Notes: generated by a model from the letters alone, not told the origin. Counted from the first letter of the stretch, positions 1-10,577 are shown. The stretch is 64,000 nt of DNA from Komagataella phaffii GS115 (GCF_000027005.1 NC_012965.1:235001-299000), one strand, 5' to 3'. Made by a program: numbers and translations.

Positions 1-1125
1 GTCCCGCAATTCTAAGTCCCTTTCATTACACTTTTCCAGAATAGACTTTTTAAATGAATCCAATTCGGCCTCAAAATTTTTCTCGTTGTCAAAAGGATGA
101 GATTGCTGGTTCCTAATAAAGTCAGTCCTAGACAAAATTGACTCTTTCATGAAATTGATGAGGTTAATCATGTCAAAGTTCGACTTTTTCATTTCCTCCA
201 GTGCCAGATCATATTTGTATTGAAGAATATCATAATCCTTTCTGAACTCAATGAATTTGTTATTTAAATCATTGTACTTGGCGAGAACGTTGTCGCCCAA
301 TTCTGATTTGTTTGTTGTCGTCTCATTTCCAAAACGTTTAGTACCAGAATTATCAGTCAAAGAGTTGGAGTTAGGGTCAGTATTTTGGCACATAGGATGT
401 CCTTCATCATTAGTTTCTGTATTCGATGGAGAATTCAAAGTATAATGTTGAGGAGTGTATGACTGTACATCTGGATTAGTCCCAGTCATAGGGTTGGAGG
501 TGGAAGCAAGACTTTGGGAACTAGGGGCCATAGAACCATTAGACCCACTGAAACCATTGGTCACGGGTGGATGCTCCAGAGTAGTTGACACCTGTGCTGC
601 GCCTGACGGAGCTGACAGAGCTTGCGGACCGATTGCAGGAGCGGGCGTAAAAGTGTTAGACTCATTTCCGATATCTACACCATCTTTCCCCTTCGGAGCA
701 CCTTCCCTTGATTGACGAGACCTTCTTTTGATCAATTTAAGGTCTTCCGAGTTTCCCTGTTGAAAAAAACCACTTGAATGACGAAATTCCCAAACAGACA
801 AACCATTGGGATTAGACGAAGTACTGCTGGCACGGCTCCTATTTTGCTCAGTTTGTGTGACTGAGTCCAGTGGAAGCGTCGAACCGTTATTGGAACTGTT
901 TGTGCTGCTATTTTCATTGACTTTATGGAATCCATACATGTTCAATTGCCGAACAAACGACGCAATATTAGTATGTTTAAAGTAGTGACTTAAAGCCTTA
1001 GAGAAATCCTCGTTAGGAACAACAGCAAATGATGAGCCACTGGGAAGCCACCATATAAGGTGCTTCATCGATCCGTCCTCTAACATGTAGTATAACTTGT
1101 GTATAAATGAGGTTTTTGTGGACAT
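1..1125 (-). CDS. HSF-type DNA-binding transcription factor, SFL1-like (3' part cut off by window edge)
   Basis: The visible 375 codons start at the ATG at 1125 and stay open to base 1, so the C-terminus is missing. Residues 5-136 form a heat-shock-factor type DNA-binding domain: FIHKLYYMLED, LIWW, SHYFKHTNIASFVRQLNMYGFHKV, then VWEFRH and LKLIKRR. A low-complexity Ser/Asn insert of about 35 residues interrupts the domain between the recognition helix and the wing. A Ser/Pro/Asn-rich linker follows, and residues about 270-375 look like a coiled coil (oligomerisation region). The LIWW and FKHTN residues resemble the Sfl1 repressor group more than Hsf1 or Skn7; Mga1 is an alternative. Sfl1 proteins repress flocculation and invasive-growth genes under PKA control; that role is family knowledge, not seen here. 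The HSF family call is firm, the orthology is not. Confidence 0.8.
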   Translation of the reverse strand, partial: MSTKTSFIHKLYYMLEDGSMKHLIWWLPSGSSFAVVPNEDFSKALSHYFKHTNIASFVRQLNMYGFHKVNENSSTNSSNNGSTLPLDSVTQTEQNRSRASSTSSNPNGLSVWEFRHSSGFFQQGNSEDLKLIKRRSRQSREGAPKGKDGVDIGNESNTFTPAPAIGPQALSAPSGAAQVSTTLEHPPVTNGFSGSNGSMAPSSQSLASTSNPMTGTNPDVQSYTPQHYTLNSPSNTETNDEGHPMCQNTDPNSNSLTDNSGTKRFGNETTTNKSELGDNVLAKYNDLNNKFIEFRKDYDILQYKYDLALEEMKKSNFDMINLINFMKESILSRTDFIRNQQSHPFDNEKNFEAELDSFKKSILEKCNERDLELRD

Positions 1126-1556
1126 TGTAGTGGCACCACTCCGAGATGCTGGACGGTCAGTCCTGCCGTCATTATAACTGGAGGTTTCTTGTAACTCCAC
1201 ATGGTCAGGCATTTTTCAAAAAATGGCCCACACAAATATATTGGACGGGTTTGTGTGGAGAAGGTTTTGTAGTCTCAGGAAAAGGGCAAAGCTCCACTGG
1301 TACGATAGGACGGGAGAACAATTTTTTTTGTCCTATTACTAGAAATAGCAGAAACAAGCGCGATTGCATATGAGGACTGCACGACTATTCATGAAAAACC
1401 TGGTTGCCTGTGTAAACACAATGCTGATGAGATGAGAGCTACAGCGGTGATCACACTACTGCTTCATTGATCTACCTGGGGGGTGTTGAAATCACGATCT
1501 ACCTGGTATTATTCTTTTTCTTTTTTATCTACCCACTAATTGATAAGCGTAGGCAA
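1126..1556. other. Divergent intergenic region, no gene seen
   Basis: 431 bases between the SFL1-like gene (leftward) and the CENP-W-like gene (rightward). It holds short T-rich tracts, but I see no tRNA, no conserved short protein and no splice-site pair that would add an upstream exon to the rightward gene. Confidence 0.5.
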
Positions 1557-1817
1557 ATGGACAGAAAGCTAAACACGATTTTAGCCAAGAAAATAGCTAA
1601 GGTTGCTAGTTCTAAAGAGTCCAAGAATCCAAAGGGGAAGTTTTCATTGAAACGAACATCCAATGTCCCTCTATTAGTTCATCTTCATTACATACAGTTC
1701 ATGGATAGACTCACCAAGGAAGCTACGAGGTTGGCCCAAAGGGATGGCTCCTCCACAGTCATGAAAAAACATTTGCTGGAAGCTCGTGAGAGTACTCTGA
1801 AACTATTCAGGGGGTAG
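1557..1817 (+). CDS. WIP1: CENP-W / Wip1-like histone-fold kinetochore protein
   Basis: An 86-residue basic protein starting at the ATG at 1557; the frame is open further upstream but has no other ATG and codes for a Phe-rich run there. The N-terminal 35 residues are Lys-rich. The rest fits a short histone fold: LLVHLHYIQFMDRLTKEA forms the central helix, and KKHLLEARESTLKLFRG the last helix. This matches the layout of human CENP-W (LLVHLN...FVHRLAEES...H-L-A...RG) and the 89-residue length of yeast Wip1. CENP-W pairs with CENP-T in the CCAN to bind centromeric DNA and recruit the outer kinetochore. The gene ends 39 bp from the BCS1 stop, tail to tail. The assignment rests on motif recognition, not a search. 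Confidence 0.65.
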   Translation: MDRKLNTILAKKIAKVASSKESKNPKGKFSLKRTSNVPLLVHLHYIQFMDRLTKEATRLAQRDGSSTVMKKHLLEARESTLKLFRG

Positions 1818-1856
1818 GTGGGTTCACTATTTACAGATAAAGCCCCATTTTGTGTT

Positions 1857-3212
1857 TCAAAATACATGGTTCGGTTGTTTGAGCACTTCAACCATCTCGA
1901 TGGCCTTCTTAGGATCCCTTTTGTTGTAGACAAACAGTCCCTGCAATTGTGCTGCTGACACGGTCGGAAGACCAAGCGTCTTGAACTGCTCCAGAAATTC
2001 GTCACACAACTCTCTGTGTGTTTCCCCATAGAATCGGAGGAACATACGTTCAATCTGGTAAATGGATGCATTATCAATGAGAACCTTATAGTCCACACGA
2101 CCTGGTCTTAATAGGGCTGGATCCAATCTCTCAGGGTGATTTGACGTCATAAAAGTCAGCATTTCCTCTGCACTTGCTACTCCATCTAAAGCATTTAGCA
2201 GTCCACTGAATGTCACACCACTGCTGTATCCTTTCTCGTCTGTTTGAGATCTCTTGTTGAATGCTGCATCAACGTCCTCTAACAACAATATACTTCGTTC
2301 TGGAATATGGTTCATTAAATAGTTTAGTCTGTCATCTGTTAGATTGGTTTCACTGAGGTTAAGAATGCAAATATTATAGTCCAAGTATCCAGCAAGAGAT
2401 TGAATAAAGCTAGTTTTTCCACTTCCAGGAGGACCATATAGTAAGTACCCACGACGATACGGAATCCCTCTATCGTGATACCATTGTCCACTAGTCAGGA
2501 AGTCTTGAACATCGTCGATTATGGACTCTTTAATGCCTTTGTCTAGCACAACGGAATCAATTAGTCTTTTCATGCGAGGCTGACCAAAAGGTCTCCATTC
2601 TTGACCCCATGAAGTGTAGATCACTGTTTTGCCTTCTCGTGTTTTCAATGCCATTCTCTTAGCTTCTTCCAATAATGAAGGAAACTTATTTCTGTCTCGG
2701 TAGAGTGTAGTCAATGTGATAGTTTCAAACGGAGTTCCATTGGTCATATCTAGCAATTTTCCTGATCTTTCTCTGTTGATGAGCATCCATGCTCCTTCAT
2801 ATTTAATCAAATGCTTTCCTGGACCTGGAACCAATGAAAAACTGGTACTGATCGACCCATTATTGTGCTGAGTGTAATTGGTTTCCACTGATAAATGTCT
2901 TGAAGATCTGTGTTTATATTGTGACATCCACTCTAGGAACCAAAGGTAGGATTTGTCTTTGCTTGGTATTTCTAAATCAACCAGCATTTGCCTGTAGGCT
3001 AAGCCACTAACCCGGGTGATTCCACTTTTTAATAAAGCCAGTCCTGTACCCAAAAGCATGAGGCCCCCACCAGCAGCAAAATATGGGTTCCCTTTCATGA
3101 CATCCTCTAACAGTCCACTTGCCATTCCTTTAAACGAACCATCAGTTTCTTTCAATTTCTCTAAGGAAACTACGGGCGTGTTACTATTGGCAGTTGCAGG
3201 CAACGAGTTCAT
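1857..3212 (-). CDS. BCS1: Mitochondrial AAA ATPase Bcs1
   Basis: 451 residues, close to S. cerevisiae Bcs1 (456). A single membrane segment lies near residues 44-62 ([19 protein letters not shown]), followed by the Bcs1-specific region and a C-terminal AAA domain. The Walker A motif is GPPGSGKTS at about 260-267 and Walker [12 protein letters not shown] near 308-318. An arginine-finger region [13 protein letters not shown] follows. Bcs1 sits in the mitochondrial inner membrane and moves the folded Rieske protein Rip1 across it, the late step in cytochrome bc1 complex assembly. The targeting signal is internal, after the membrane helix, so no N-terminal presequence is expected. The start ATG at 3212 is divergent from UBP2. 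CBP4, another bc1 assembly gene, lies 10 kb away. Confidence 0.95.
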   Translation of the reverse strand: MNSLPATANSNTPVVSLEKLKETDGSFKGMASGLLEDVMKGNPYFAAGGGLMLLGTGLALLKSGITRVSGLAYRQMLVDLEIPSKDKSYLWFLEWMSQYKHRSSRHLSVETNYTQHNNGSISTSFSLVPGPGKHLIKYEGAWMLINRERSGKLLDMTNGTPFETITLTTLYRDRNKFPSLLEEAKRMALKTREGKTVIYTSWGQEWRPFGQPRMKRLIDSVVLDKGIKESIIDDVQDFLTSGQWYHDRGIPYRRGYLLYGPPGSGKTSFIQSLAGYLDYNICILNLSETNLTDDRLNYLMNHIPERSILLLEDVDAAFNKRSQTDEKGYSSGVTFSGLLNALDGVASAEEMLTFMTSNHPERLDPALLRPGRVDYKVLIDNASIYQIERMFLRFYGETHRELCDEFLEQFKTLGLPTVSAAQLQGLFVYNKRDPKKAIEMVEVLKQPNHVF

Positions 3213-3465
3213 GAGTTGCAGGAAGAGGTCAAGTCCAAGATTTCTTAGGGAAGCACTGAAAAATCTCGATTGAGGCTAATCTGCCTCCGTGATTTCGGGT
3301 CCCCAACGGGTCTCTCGCAAAGTGCCCCCGTGTAATCTAAAATCTTTCCTGCGCAGATTTCACTGCCCCCTTCAACTGAACTCCTATCACCAGACCCTCA
3401 ACCCAAAATCTCCAAATATCTCAACTCTCCAAAGTGACACTAATTCCGAACACTACTGCAAGACA

Positions 3466-6400
3466 ATGCCAGATCAGGTTCCCAGTGCTAGCACAAATGT
3501 GAACAATCCTTTTGCACAATTGGAGGCGTATGATTTTTCGAAATCCAAAATTTTCAAGACTTCCAATCGATTAATTGATGATATCAAGAACAGTGTGCTG
3601 TTTCTAGAGCAGTTCTCCATATTGAACCTCCCAGCTGTTGATTATGCCACCCAATTATCCTTACAGTATCAAAACAGGCAGATAAATGAGTCTTTCAAGT
3701 TAGTACTTTTGAACAATCAATTAGACTTTGCTCCGACTGTGTCTACGGAGCAACTACCAAATGGAACAAGGACCGTTTTCCGCGGACTCATAGTACAGGA
3801 CACTGTTCATGGCATACCAATCTCAGACATACCTATCTATCATTGCAGAATACTGTTCAAGAGCTTGGAGAATGAGATACTTTGTTCTAAGCATCAATTT
3901 TTTCATTTTTCTGACGATTCCCTCAGCCCATCAGATCGTTCCGATCTGGTCACAGACTATGCAAAGATATCCAAAGGTGAGTTAACCGACTGTGAAGATG
4001 ATCTCAAGCCTTCAATTGTTCAATCATGCCCCAAACTACTAGACTCCACCAACTATATTTGTCGAAAATGTTACAAAGTTTTAAGGATAGAGATTTTTGA
4101 GAAGGACCTATCCAATGAAGAGTACAAACAGTTTGAGTTGAACGAGATCCAGTTCAGATACAGCAAAACGGTTTCTGCAGACCCCTCTTTGAATATTTCT
4201 AATGAGAACGACGTCAATAAGATACCCTCCCAATCAGAGTGTTTATGGACTCTATTCAAGGTCTTGCGAGGCCCATTAAGTCGTGATCCCGAGGAGTTGG
4301 AAGTTAAAACTCTGGATGTGAATCACAAAATTCTGAATATACACCTAGACATGGACATTTTTGAGAAATGCCTTTTTTTCCACAAGTCTGCAGATGGAAG
4401 CTATTTGACGCCGCCTTTATTTTCCGAGTATGGAGTGTTCGAAAATCTAGTAAGGGAATCTTACATCCGAAAGTTACTGGAAGTTGTGTACCTGGGTACA
4501 ATTTGCCCCAACAATCCGGGGCTGAAGCGACTTAACCAGTTTGCCCAAGCATATTGGTTTAACGATACTGGCTCTAAAATATTTCATTTCTTGAAGGAGT
4601 TTGATTCTACTGCGGCAATCGAATGGTTTGGTGGTTTGAGATATGATGTTTTAGAACGCTACAACCCGGCTTTAACAACCTTGGTTTCGGCAAATTATTT
4701 CAATAACAAACTTATCTGTGGTAGCTATAGCTTACTCTGCGAATCTGATCCGCAGAACACTCCCAAATATTTTGATGCCTTGAGAGATATTGGTCTTCTT
4801 AGACAGGCCCCAGTAGTGCAAGAATTTGTTGCCAAAGAAGCTAGCAAGAACGTTTTCAGTTTCAGGGATACTATGAGAAATTATCAAATACTTGGAATTG
4901 ACACTTCCTCTGCTGATTTTCCGACATTAAGTGATGATGAAATCTTAAAGTTCTACAAATACGAGTTGATCCTCGCTAACTCAGAATCAAGCTACGACAG
5001 ACTGCGAAATGCGTTATCCAGCATTGCAGACTATCGCAAAAGCGAAGCTTTACAGAACTATCTTCGTATTGAACCTATTCATAACATTGACCAGGCATAT
5101 AAACATTTTGACACTCCACAAAGCATAGAGGACGACGTGCTTATTACTGCATTCCAATTCAAGAAGGATGATTTTCCTCAAGCAGTTGCTCTTTATGACC
5201 GAGCTCTACTTACCATAGCAATTCAGAGAAAAAGTCTATTTTTGTGGTCATACATCACCCATAACTTGGACTATCTTTTCAAGGTTATAGTTGCATCATC
5301 TAGTAAGACAATAACAGGTGTTGAGGATGCGTACAAATATCTCGGCTGTGATCCATTAGCAACAGATTTCCAAGTTGTCACAATATTTCAGGAGAGACTG
5401 ATTAAGGATCCAGGTATTGATGTGATACTTTTTTTCTATTCTTTGGTAGTGATAGAAAAATCTAGAAGCAGTAAACTTATCGGCAAATTTCTCCAAAATG
5501 GTGTCGTTGATGCTTCCTTCTTGCCTTTAGAGAGTTCACCAGTTGGCCTGAACAATATTGGTAATACATGTTATTTGAACTCTTTACTTCAATATTATTT
5601 TGTGATAAAACCATTAAGAACTGCGATTCAAAATTTCAAGGATATCTTACCTTCAAGCGAAGAGGAGTTTAATAGTATAGAAGACTATTCTAAGAGAAGA
5701 ATTGGTGGTCGTACTGTTGGATATAAGGAAACCGAAAGATCTTTTCAGTTTGTTTACCAATTACGTGATCTATTTGATGAGTTGATACACTCCCGTCGTA
5801 TAGCCATTACACCTACCAAAGAGCTAGCTTATCTAGCCTTTTCTCCGAGTACTGATGAGGTTCAGTTTCATTTACCAGAAGTACAAAAACCAAGACCAAG
5901 TATAACTGAATCTGAAACTGGAATGAGCGATGCTCCTGTGCCCGAGCTTTCACCAGTAGCAATGGACTGGAGTTCCTCTATTGCTTATCCCGAACCATCA
6001 TCTTCTCACCATGAAGAATCAGCAGCATTGAACTCTCCTGACGAGTCCAGTGAGCTTATACATTCACCAACAAAGCGAAAGCTGTCACCTCAACCTTCTA
6101 CCGAGGACTTGAATGAAATTGATACCAAAGTTTCTGTTACTAACGCAGAGCCACCGACGACTACTTTACCTAAGAGAGCTACTACGGCTGTTGCTCTGAT
6201 TGGAAATGACCAACTGGAGAATGCGCTTGAATTAGGTAGACAGCAAGATGTTACAGAATGTATTGAAAATGTTCTATTTCAACTAGAGAGTGCTTCTAAA
6301 CCTACTTCCTTGGATTCCGATGACCAAGAACAGAATGATCTTGTGAAAGAACTGTTTTATGGTAGAACGAAGCAAATTTTGCAGCCAGTGGATAAAGAAA

Positions 6401-7308
6401 CCAAAGAGAACATTACTGACTCGTCAGTGAGAACCAAAGTTGAAAGATTTGTAAGCTTACTTGTCAATATCGGGGATCACCCCAAGGATCTCTACGATGC
6501 ATTAGACACTTATTTTACTGAAGATTTAATTGATTTAGATGACGGACAAGTCAAGAGGTCTCTTACAATCACCGAGCTTCCAAAATTCTTGCAAATCCAA
6601 GTTCAGAGAGTCCAATTTGATCGTGAAAGGGGAATTCCATTCAAAGCCTTGGATCCCTTGCCCTTCCATGAAAAGTTGTACATGGACAGATACCTGGAAA
6701 CCGATAACGAAGAGTTAATTTTGAAACGGAAGGAGATTTTTCAGTGGAAAAATGAGATCAGTAAGCTCAACAGGCGTAAGGACGAAATTCTTGTACCAAG
6801 TTCTCACTCTATGACTCCAAGAAATGCTTTGATTGCGACTAAAGAATTTTTAGAGGCTCAGAAGGAGTTACCTGGAGATATTCAAGCTACCGAATCAACG
6901 CTTATCACTTTACAGAAAGAAATTGATATATTAAATAGTGAGCTCCAGACTATTAACTCAAGACTTTCTGAGTTGGAAGAAAAATGTCAGCATCAATTCG
7001 ACCAGTTTAAGAACACTGGTTATTCCATTTTTGCCATTTTCATTCATAGAGGCGAAGCCAGCTATGGTCATTATTGGGTCTACATCAGAGACCCAACTAG
7101 AAATATTTACCGAAAGTATAATGATGAAACAATCACTGAAGTTCCAATTTCAGAAGTGTTCAATTTTTCTGAGTCAAATACTGCTACTCCATACTTTTTG
7201 GTATTTGTTCGGGAAGATTTGGAGGATGAGGTTGAACCACTCAAAAGAGAGCTGGACAGCTCCCCTACAACCGAGGATTTTAGAATATCTGTAGAAGAAC
7301 TAGATTAG
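3466..7308 (+). CDS. UBP2: Ubiquitin-specific protease Ubp2
   Basis: 1280 residues from the ATG at 3466; S. cerevisiae Ubp2 has 1272. The open frame extends up to 3289, but that stretch has no ATG, so I treat it as 5' leader. The USP catalytic domain is C-terminal and split by long inserts. The Cys box is GLNNIGNTCYLNSLLQYYF with the nucleophile at about Cys702. The His box is GEASYGHYWVYIRD with His at about 1202, followed by the YNDETITEV strand. A coiled-coil insert (about 1075-1180) lies just before the His box. Ubp2 trims K63-linked chains made by the HECT ligase Rsp5 and works with the adaptor Rup1; a RUP1-like gene lies at 31992-33938. The CxxC pair near residues 200-203 may bind a metal, but I cannot tell. 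Confidence 0.9.
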   Translation: MPDQVPSASTNVNNPFAQLEAYDFSKSKIFKTSNRLIDDIKNSVLFLEQFSILNLPAVDYATQLSLQYQNRQINESFKLVLLNNQLDFAPTVSTEQLPNGTRTVFRGLIVQDTVHGIPISDIPIYHCRILFKSLENEILCSKHQFFHFSDDSLSPSDRSDLVTDYAKISKGELTDCEDDLKPSIVQSCPKLLDSTNYICRKCYKVLRIEIFEKDLSNEEYKQFELNEIQFRYSKTVSADPSLNISNENDVNKIPSQSECLWTLFKVLRGPLSRDPEELEVKTLDVNHKILNIHLDMDIFEKCLFFHKSADGSYLTPPLFSEYGVFENLVRESYIRKLLEVVYLGTICPNNPGLKRLNQFAQAYWFNDTGSKIFHFLKEFDSTAAIEWFGGLRYDVLERYNPALTTLVSANYFNNKLICGSYSLLCESDPQNTPKYFDALRDIGLLRQAPVVQEFVAKEASKNVFSFRDTMRNYQILGIDTSSADFPTLSDDEILKFYKYELILANSESSYDRLRNALSSIADYRKSEALQNYLRIEPIHNIDQAYKHFDTPQSIEDDVLITAFQFKKDDFPQAVALYDRALLTIAIQRKSLFLWSYITHNLDYLFKVIVASSSKTITGVEDAYKYLGCDPLATDFQVVTIFQERLIKDPGIDVILFFYSLVVIEKSRSSKLIGKFLQNGVVDASFLPLESSPVGLNNIGNTCYLNSLLQYYFVIKPLRTAIQNFKDILPSSEEEFNSIEDYSKRRIGGRTVGYKETERSFQFVYQLRDLFDELIHSRRIAITPTKELAYLAFSPSTDEVQFHLPEVQKPRPSITESETGMSDAPVPELSPVAMDWSSSIAYPEPSSSHHEESAALNSPDESSELIHSPTKRKLSPQPSTEDLNEIDTKVSVTNAEPPTTTLPKRATTAVALIGNDQLENALELGRQQDVTECIENVLFQLESASKPTSLDSDDQEQNDLVKELFYGRTKQILQPVDKETKENITDSSVRTKVERFVSLLVNIGDHPKDLYDALDTYFTEDLIDLDDGQVKRSLTITELPKFLQIQVQRVQFDRERGIPFKALDPLPFHEKLYMDRYLETDNEELILKRKEIFQWKNEISKLNRRKDEILVPSSHSMTPRNALIATKEFLEAQKELPGDIQATESTLITLQKEIDILNSELQTINSRLSELEEKCQHQFDQFKNTGYSIFAIFIHRGEASYGHYWVYIRDPTRNIYRKYNDETITEVPISEVFNFSESNTATPYFLVFVREDLEDEVEPLKRELDSSPTTEDFRISVEELD

Positions 7309-7339
7309 TTTTTGAATCATTATTACGTATTTATATACT

Positions 7340-9223
7340 TTATTTTTTCGTAGTCCCCGATTCAAGTGCTTCTAAAATGACCAGGCCGCATGCAGAACCA
7401 GCCGCGTACAAGTTACAACTTGAGATCGATTCATTCCAACTGAGAGATGTAAACGTGATGGAATTGGGAAAAATAGTTGCGTCCAAAGTGACCTTTTGCT
7501 CAGCTTTACCAACTTTCAAATGAGAAACCAAGCGAAAAGCATCCTCTGACGAGGAATGTTCTAACTTCCAAAGGCAAAGACTTACAGGTCTGCTTTTGCT
7601 TCTTGCCATGAAAAAGATACTACTAAAGGAATTAGAAATCCGAACTTCACCATCGACAGAACCAGATAGTGCCATCGGATGTAGTGGTGAAATTCCGATC
7701 CTGTTGATCCTGTTAGTATGGCTGGCCCCCGAAATGATAGCAGTAGAATCCCTACTAGCAAATAATGTTAGGGATGCAGTATCATCGGTAGCAATAAAAA
7801 CTTTTGCAAATGGTGAGTACTCTATCTGATTTAAAAAATATCTTTGTTTAATAGCAGTTCGGACAAGCTTTATTATATCTGCAAGGTCAAGGATCAAACT
7901 TTTGTAGTCCATTGAAGTTATAACAACAAGCTCGCTATTCAGAGAATCTTCGTAGAGGAGGTCACTTCCGTTGGTCTTTAGAAGTACAATGGATTGTAAC
8001 GGCGTTTGATAAAGGTAAACGGGAGAAAACGGATCTTTATTCGAAAGATCAAACTCCCCAATCGTACCGGAAGAGGTTCCGAAAATGATTCTGTCAGGAG
8101 ATATCATATCAAACGATGTGATTAAAAGATCCTTGACTGATAGCTCTAGAGATGGTTTGTCTACCGTCAGGCAAATTTCACTTTTAGTGTCTTCTAAAAT
8201 GAGCTTGTACAAATGAATTGTTTTTTCACTGGATAGCGCAATTAACTGAACTACATTGTCTTCAGCAGAAAGAACTTTCAGATTTGTCAAACCGCCAGTT
8301 TTTAGGTAGATTGTTACCAGCAAAATTGAGTTCAAATTGTTCGGGTTGATCTTGTAAAATTGCAGAGCAGAAGGATACTGTTGTCTTTTGAACACAGAAA
8401 ATTGTGGATTGAAGGCTCCGTCCTGAGGGTCATGATCCTTAAGTGAAATGAGAAGGTATGCTGGAACTTTCTCTGCCACATAGCTGGGAAGCCATATGGT
8501 TTCCAAGACGAATCCACCAGTGTTTAATAGTTTTGCAACTCTATCGTTTTCATTGGGGATTTCTATTAGCATACTAGGGTGAATATGCGTCATAGTTTGA
8601 GAGTCATCCAGCTTTAGGGATATGGTCCTATCAAGTTTGGGTAGAGTATCATCCATTTTCACCAAAGGCTGATAGTTTGTTTCTGGAAATGAAGCTAGAT
8701 CGATTTCCCTAATGTTATACTTACCAGAAGCAACAGTGGACACCGATGGATGAAAGACATTAGTTACCCATTCTTCACGCCTATCGATAACCGACTTTAC
8801 TATTCCAAAATTGAACCCATAGCAATAAAATATTCTGTCTTTTAGGGCCAATGCTGTAACCCTCGAGGAGGAGTCTATTTTCTGAAGTGTGTTTTCAAAA
8901 TGAAGAAGTTCATCTAAATATGGGTCATCATCAAGTTTTTCGTAATCTGGATTTGAAGACCGCCATTCGAAGTAAGCAGGTATGCTGTCCGATTCCGTTT
9001 TATTCTTAGATCGTTTCTTGGGTTTGGAAAGGTTCTTCTTCGTTGCCTGTTGACCCTTTTCATCACTTGCACCAGACACGGTGCTGGTGTTTATATAATC
9101 TGAATCAGTATCATTCTCCACTCGGGATGACGTTCGCACCGAAACATCTAAATCAGAAGAAACTTTGTCCAGTGATTCAGATTTGATGGGTTTCTCTGAA
9201 ATTCTCTGGCTTCTTCTAGCCAT
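7340..9223 (-). CDS. TFC6: WD40-like protein, probable TFIIIC subunit Tfc6 (tau91)
   Basis: 627 residues; S. cerevisiae Tfc6 has 672. The N-terminal ~85 residues are disordered and charged, with basic KKNLSKPKKRSKNK. The remainder has the beta-rich, weakly repeated pattern of a degenerate WD40 propeller, clearest in GASHTNRINRIGISPLHPMALSGSVDGEVRISN near the C-terminus. In S. cerevisiae Tfc6 pairs with Tfc3 in the tauB module, which binds the B box of tRNA genes for RNA polymerase III. I base the name on architecture, length and the HxxxINRIGISPLHP...SGSxDGEVRISN segment. Another nuclear WD40 protein is possible. It converges on UBP2, with only 31 bp between stop codons. Confidence 0.55.
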   Translation of the reverse strand: MARRSQRISEKPIKSESLDKVSSDLDVSVRTSSRVENDTDSDYINTSTVSGASDEKGQQATKKNLSKPKKRSKNKTESDSIPAYFEWRSSNPDYEKLDDDPYLDELLHFENTLQKIDSSSRVTALALKDRIFYCYGFNFGIVKSVIDRREEWVTNVFHPSVSTVASGKYNIREIDLASFPETNYQPLVKMDDTLPKLDRTISLKLDDSQTMTHIHPSMLIEIPNENDRVAKLLNTGGFVLETIWLPSYVAEKVPAYLLISLKDHDPQDGAFNPQFSVFKRQQYPSALQFYKINPNNLNSILLVTIYLKTGGLTNLKVLSAEDNVVQLIALSSEKTIHLYKLILEDTKSEICLTVDKPSLELSVKDLLITSFDMISPDRIIFGTSSGTIGEFDLSNKDPFSPVYLYQTPLQSIVLLKTNGSDLLYEDSLNSELVVITSMDYKSLILDLADIIKLVRTAIKQRYFLNQIEYSPFAKVFIATDDTASLTLFASRDSTAIISGASHTNRINRIGISPLHPMALSGSVDGEVRISNSFSSIFFMARSKSRPVSLCLWKLEHSSSEDAFRLVSHLKVGKAEQKVTLDATIFPNSITFTSLSWNESISSCNLYAAGSACGLVILEALESGTTKK

Positions 9224-9341
9224 TGATTAGACAATTAGGAGTATGAATTAGATAGTAGGATCTGTCTTCGTTTCTGATGGAGGCGCGATAAACCTTCAAC
9301 AGTGATATAGTTTTCTAGCAATTGTATGGCGTCTATTTTCT

Positions 9342-10499
9342 CTATTTACTGAGACCGGAAAGGGCCTGGTGGAAATCTTGGATCAAATCTTCGACATCTT
9401 CGATACCAACAGAAACTCTAACTAAAGTTTGACTGACGCTCTTATCAGTCATTGATCTCCATTCGACAAGACTTTCAACACCTCCAAGTGAAGTAGCGTG
9501 ATGGAAATATTTCAAACGGTACGGTAATTGACGAGCAGTTTCTGGGGAGTCAACGTCGATGGAGAAAACCGGACTATGCCCAATCGGAAGCTGTTCTTTA
9601 ATGTAGGCGTCTTTTTGAAGAGATGAGTGGTGAACAGCAGATAAAGCAGAGAACTCCTTAATGTGATTTTGCAAGTACTGCACCAGTTGCTGAGCACTTT
9701 GACTCTGAGTTAGGAGTCTAATTTTGAAAGTCCTCAGTGATCTAAGAAGAAGAAAACTTTCAAGGTTGGCAACGTTCGTCCCCAAGTAAACTCTATCCTC
9801 AATCAGCTTATGCTTGATATCTAGGTCTTTAGTGACCAGGCAACCAGCTAATAGATCCGAATGGCCTCCAAAAAACTTGGTAGCAGAATGCATAATCATA
9901 TCAGCACCGAATTTAAAAGGCTCCTGTAAAGGTGGAGGCGCTAGTGTGGAATCAACAACAAGATAAGCACCCCTAGCATGGGCCTTCTCGGCATAATGCT
10001 TGATATCAAAGGAAACACCTTCAGGGTTCACGGGAGTCTCCAAGTGAACGATATCTCCTGGTCCTAGCTGACTATAATCATCGTCCAGACCTATTTGTTT
10101 CAAGCCGTTCAACCTAGTGAAAATATCGGCGATCCCGTGACAGCCGTGGTAACCCTGTCCGATGGCTATGACTTTGGGGTTATAGTGAGTAAGCATAGCC
10201 ATGAATGCAGCCAAACCTGAGCTGTACATGACCACATGGCCATCTAGAATCCCTTCAAACACTTGCTCGAGTTTCTCTGAGTTAGGGTGGGAGAGACGGG
10301 AGTAGATCAAGTTATCCAATATCCCGCTTCCTGGTTCTAGATCAAGAGCTGCTACTAAGGAAGCAGGATCATCATTGTATCTGAAAGTAGTAGAAACGTT
10401 AATCGGTTGAACGACATCAGGAACTCGGGCTGAAGAGTCGTCTCCATGTACAAGTTTGGTGTTGAAACCTGCTTTCTCAATGTCGTTATCCCTGGTCAT
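9342..10499 (-). CDS. PLP-dependent Cys/Met-metabolism enzyme (YHR112C-like, cystathionine gamma-lyase/synthase family)
   Basis: 385 residues; the closest yeast relative I recognise is YHR112C (378). Family marks are in order: QPINVSTTFRY near 31-41, SRLSHPNSEKLE for substrate/phosphate contacts, the YSSGLAA loop near 92, VDSTLAPPPLQEP with the PLP-pyridine Asp, and HSATKFFGGHSD with the Schiff-base lysine at about Lys208. Enzymes of this fold interconvert cysteine, cystathionine and homocysteine; the exact reaction of the YHR112C group is not known to me. A Cbf1-type E-box fused to a Gcn4 site lies 79-89 bp upstream (10578-10588), fitting control by sulphur and amino-acid supply. Confidence 0.85.
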   Translation of the reverse strand: MTRDNDIEKAGFNTKLVHGDDSSARVPDVVQPINVSTTFRYNDDPASLVAALDLEPGSGILDNLIYSRLSHPNSEKLEQVFEGILDGHVVMYSSGLAAFMAMLTHYNPKVIAIGQGYHGCHGIADIFTRLNGLKQIGLDDDYSQLGPGDIVHLETPVNPEGVSFDIKHYAEKAHARGAYLVVDSTLAPPPLQEPFKFGADMIMHSATKFFGGHSDLLAGCLVTKDLDIKHKLIEDRVYLGTNVANLESFLLLRSLRTFKIRLLTQSQSAQQLVQYLQNHIKEFSALSAVHHSSLQKDAYIKEQLPIGHSPVFSIDVDSPETARQLPYRLKYFHHATSLGGVESLVEWRSMTDKSVSQTLVRVSVGIEDVEDLIQDFHQALSGLSK

Positions 10500-10577
10500 A
10501 GTCTAAGTGAGTAGCTATCTTTCCACTTTCTAATCTCAATTTTCTCTAGGGATGATGAGCCATAATATTTCTTATTT

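Noticed and set aside
3289..3465. N-terminal extension of UBP2
   Set aside because: The stretch is open but contains no ATG; the first ATG is 3466, which also gives the family length.
7705..7720. TACTAAC on the minus strand inside the TFC6-like gene
   Set aside because: It encodes in-frame HTNRIN of a WD40-like repeat; the frame is uninterrupted, so no intron is needed.
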